This document shows, in pieces, positions 5,127 through 6,795 of a DNA stretch of 6,795 nt; position 1 is the first letter of the stretch, and every line of letters begins with the position of its first letter. Made by a program: the position numbers and the translations under genes. Source of the stretch: Bryobacterales bacterium (GTDB lineage: Bacteria > Acidobacteriota > Terriglobia > Bryobacterales > Bryobacteraceae); NCBI GenBank assembly GCA_003154855.1, contig PMEV01000247.1, positions 611 to 7,405 on the forward strand, read 5' to 3'. The notes below the pieces were generated by a model. That model made no database searches. It saw only the letters and a list, made by a program, of their open reading frames with translations, and was not told where the DNA came from.

Positions 5127-5836
5127 GGCGCCCCCAGCGACAGGCGGAGCGCCACAACCAGCGACAGTCCCGCGGCCAGAAACAACGCGTCGCGCACCCC
5201 GACTCGCGTGTCCTGGAGCAAACGGATGTGCCCGGAAAAACCCCGCGCCAGCATAGCCTGGTGAATTCCTTCCGCGCGCCCGTAGGACCGCGCGAACAGC
5301 ACCGCGACCGCCCCCGCCGCCGCCCGGAATTCGAGCGGTGGCCGGCTCGAGCCGCGCGACAGCGCCGCCAGCCGCATGTGTTGGGCCTGCTCGGAGACGA
5401 CGAACAGATAGCGGTACAGGAACTGCACCACCAGAGTCAGCAGCCGTGGCGCTCCCAGGGATTCCAGACCGCGCAGCAGTTTGGGAAGCGGTGTCGAGCC
5501 TACCAGCACCAGCACCGCCACCGCCGAAAGGTAGCTCTTGGCGAGCAGGCCGACCGCCCGCGAGGCGTCCCCAGCTATCCAACTGAGGGCCGCGAAGGTC
5601 GCCGAAAACGGCAGCACCACGGCCGCCCTGGCGAGCAACCCGGCCGGCGGAAGGCGGCCCAGCAGAATGGCGGCGACGGCCAGGGCCGCGTAGCCTGCCA
5701 TGGCCGCCGGGGGAAACCGCCGTGTGGTCGCGAGCGCCACCAGAAATGCGAGCAACACGATAACTTTTGCCCGCGCATCCCGCGCATGGAGCGGGCTGGC
5801 GCCACGGCTCCAGCCCTCGATCACGACGTGATGCAC
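5114..5836 (-). CDS. cbiQ: ECF cobalt/nickel transporter transmembrane (T) component
   Basis: A 240-residue membrane protein linking the metal-binding M subunit to the ATPase. The entry motif 'LHARDARAK' (16-24) matches the 'H-x-x-D-x-R-x-K' seen before the first membrane helix in CbiQ/EcfT proteins. Likely membrane segments are at about 25-38, 46-60, 69-88, 102-114, 132-147 and 215-233. Two coupling motifs that dock onto the ATPases are visible: 'LSRG' (159-162) and 'LARGF' (196-200). The start is GTG 5836, directly after the cbiM TAA, with GGAGG nine bases upstream; a second in-frame GTG four codons on is possible. It overlaps cbiO by 13 bp, so the three genes are surely one transcript. Confidence 0.93.
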   Translation of the reverse strand: MHHVVIEGWSRGASPLHARDARAKVIVLLAFLVALATTRRFPPAAMAGYAALAVAAILLGRLPPAGLLARAAVVLPFSATFAALSWIAGDASRAVGLLAKSYLSAVAVLVLVGSTPLPKLLRGLESLGAPRLLTLVVQFLYRYLFVVSEQAQHMRLAALSRGSSRPPLEFRAAAGAVAVLFARSYGRAEGIHQAMLARGFSGHIRLLQDTRVGVRDALFLAAGLSLVVALRLSLGAPWIP

Positions 5837-6682
5837 TTAGGCGGTCCTCCGCCGGGCGATGAGCCGCCCCGCGAGCACGGTGAGAACGAAGATCGCCGCC
5901 ACGCCCGCCAGGCCCTCGGCCGTTTTCCGGAACCACGGCGCATCCAGCAACCCCGGAGCGTGATGCAGAAGCTGCTCGATTCCGTCCGGATGCGTCGAGG
6001 CCACGAGGACCCCCACCGCCGCCAGCAGCGCCGCCGCCAGTCCGACCACCGCCAATGTGCGCGGACGCATCCCCTGGGCGGGCCGAATGAAGCCCGCGTT
6101 GAGCCGGTATATGCCCTCCAGCACGGCCGCCGTGATGGCGCCCTCCGCCAGGGCATTCATCGCGAACAGACCCAGGGTAACCGCCAGAGCCGGCCGCGGC
6201 AGCGGCACGCCCGAAACCAGCAGTTCGGTAAGGGCCAGCAGCGCGCTCACCAGCACCGAAAGCACGCCGCCGGCGAAGTACGCCAGCCGCCGCCGGCCCC
6301 AGAAGTGGTACGGCAGGTAACCTGCCACGACGCCGGCAATCGCCATGTTCAGGACGTTGGCGCCCAGCGCCACCACGCCGCCATCCAGGAAGACGAACGC
6401 CTGCAGCGACAGGATGGCCGTCATCACCACCATGGCGGAGGCCGGCCCCAGCGCGATCGCCAGCAGCGCGCCGCCCACCAGATGCGCGCTCGTTCCCGCG
6501 CTTACCGGGAAGTTGATCATCTGGGCCGCAAACACAAACGCGCCCATCACCCCCAGCAGCGGCACGCGGGTTTCTTCCAGTTCCCGGCGCGCCATGCGGG
6601 CCGCGACAACCACCGCCGGCGCCGCGGCCGCGTCCAGGGCCAGCCAGACGGGAGTCGAGAGGAAGCCATCCGGGATGTGCAT
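5837..6682 (-). CDS. cbiM: ECF cobalt/nickel transporter substrate-binding membrane subunit, CbiM with fused CbiN/NikN-like part
   Basis: A 281-residue membrane protein that binds the metal ion. The N-terminus 'MHIPDGFLS' is the family hallmark: once exported, the Met1 amine and His2, together with H67 in 'GTSAHLVGG', form the square-planar metal site known from the NikM2 structure; all are present at the same positions. Residues 1-200 are the CbiM/NikM core with about six or seven hydrophobic segments. Residues 211-275 add two further membrane segments flanking 'STHPDGIEQ' (229-237), the PDGL/I-E motif of CbiN/NikN, so the small N subunit is fused to M. The ATG at 6682 has GAGGG six bases upstream. 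The fused M-N form is frequent among nickel transporters, but cobalt cannot be excluded; no B12 or urease/hydrogenase genes are in view. Confidence 0.94.
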   Translation of the reverse strand: MHIPDGFLSTPVWLALDAAAAPAVVVAARMARRELEETRVPLLGVMGAFVFAAQMINFPVSAGTSAHLVGGALLAIALGPASAMVVMTAILSLQAFVFLDGGVVALGANVLNMAIAGVVAGYLPYHFWGRRRLAYFAGGVLSVLVSALLALTELLVSGVPLPRPALAVTLGLFAMNALAEGAITAAVLEGIYRLNAGFIRPAQGMRPRTLAVVGLAAALLAAVGVLVASTHPDGIEQLLHHAPGLLDAPWFRKTAEGLAGVAAIFVLTVLAGRLIARRRTA

Positions 6683-6688
6683 GGGACA

Positions 6689-6744
6689 CCCTCACGGTAG
6701 CACGAGTTGAAAAAGCGTGCCACTCGGCCCGCAACGGCCGGGTG
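6689..6744 (-). promoter_or_regulatory. Leader of cbiMQO with ribosome binding site and two overlapping hairpins
   Basis: On the minus strand, GAGGG (6693-6689) is the ribosome binding site of cbiM. Upstream, hairpin A pairs GGCCG with CGGCC around a six-base loop, plus three outer pairs across one mismatch (6744-6721). Hairpin B pairs GTGGCACG (6723-6716) with CGTGCTAC (6704-6697), eight pairs including one G-U. The two share bases 6721-6723, so their full stems exclude each other. A run of five T (6714-6710) follows hairpin A after six bases and sits in the loop of hairpin B. The pairing is read directly; an attenuator or metal-responsive role is only inference. Confidence 0.35.
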
Positions 6745-6795
6745 CACACAGAAGTGGATACCGACGCTGTTTGTTCGCAAAGCCGGTGGAATCCG

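Noticed and set aside
5228..6700. A 490-codon plus-strand open frame antisense to cbiM and cbiQ.
   Set aside because: The product is Arg/Gln/His-rich without domains and is the complement of two clear membrane protein genes; a typical high-GC shadow.
6718..6747. Cobalamin riboswitch, prompted by CCCGCAACGG on the plus strand, next to a cobalt/nickel importer.
   Set aside because: The resemblance to the CCCGCAACUG element is on the strand opposite to cbiM transcription, and none of the other conserved riboswitch elements (including the B12 box) are found on either strand here.
4395..6749. A 784-codon minus-strand open frame that could suggest a giant fusion protein ending in the ATPase.
   Set aside because: Only the last 243 codons encode recognisable protein (CbiO). 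The rest is Gly/Arg-rich and overlaps cbiQ and cbiM in another frame, as expected in GC-rich DNA with few stops.
6683..6795. NikR-type operator (GTATGA...TCATAC) or a clear sigma-70 promoter for cbiM.
   Set aside because: No such palindrome is present; a TATCCA-like -10 preceded by TTTGCG at poor spacing is too weak to list.

Overview
The window looks like ordinary chromosome from a high-GC bacterium. Gene content and style fit an Acidobacteriota member of the Solibacter/Bryobacter type: a small basic protein with an AT-hook and a C-terminal 'LSAAARKRIAAAQ..RW' motif, and a purine gene pair beside a GHMP sugar kinase. This taxonomic guess is inference from protein style only and is of moderate confidence. 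Genes are tightly packed on both strands. No mobile element, CRISPR array, tRNA or rRNA was seen.

Left part (1-829, plus strand). The last codons of a PLP-dependent class V aminotransferase/cysteine desulfurase-like protein are followed by a toxin-antitoxin pair: a Phd/YefM-type antitoxin and a PIN-domain (VapC-type) toxin with overlapping reading frames. Two ATGTACAT palindromes abut the antitoxin start codon. They carry the TGTACA core known from the E. coli yefM-yoeB operator and overlap a possible promoter, so the pair is probably autorepressed and may be expressed from a leaderless mRNA.

Middle part (839-3518, minus strand). Read from right to left this is an apparent operon: a GHMP kinase closely resembling plant glucuronokinase by remembered motifs, then purM, then purN. 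The purM-purN junction is an ATGA overlap. PurN and PurM catalyse steps 3 and 5 of de novo purine synthesis. The kinase has no obvious link to purines and is the most interesting protein here. It is divergent from dtd (3556-4011, plus), which encodes D-aminoacyl-tRNA deacylase; only 37 bases separate the two starts, and they hold an extended -10 promoter and a strong ribosome binding site for the kinase.

A 92-residue basic protein (4103-4381, plus) follows. It has a predicted helical or coiled-coil N-terminus, an AT-hook and a basic C-terminal helix. It has a perfect anti-SD match, and its start region is framed by a 10-bp inverted repeat that may be an operator or an RNA stem.

Right part (4395-6682, minus strand). 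A complete ECF-type cobalt/nickel importer is encoded in the order cbiM (with a fused CbiN/NikN-like C-terminal part), cbiQ, cbiO, with touching or overlapping genes. The leader upstream of cbiM can form two competing hairpins next to a T-run. I see no cobalamin riboswitch and no NikR site in the 113 bases available, so the metal (Co or Ni) cannot be decided from this window.
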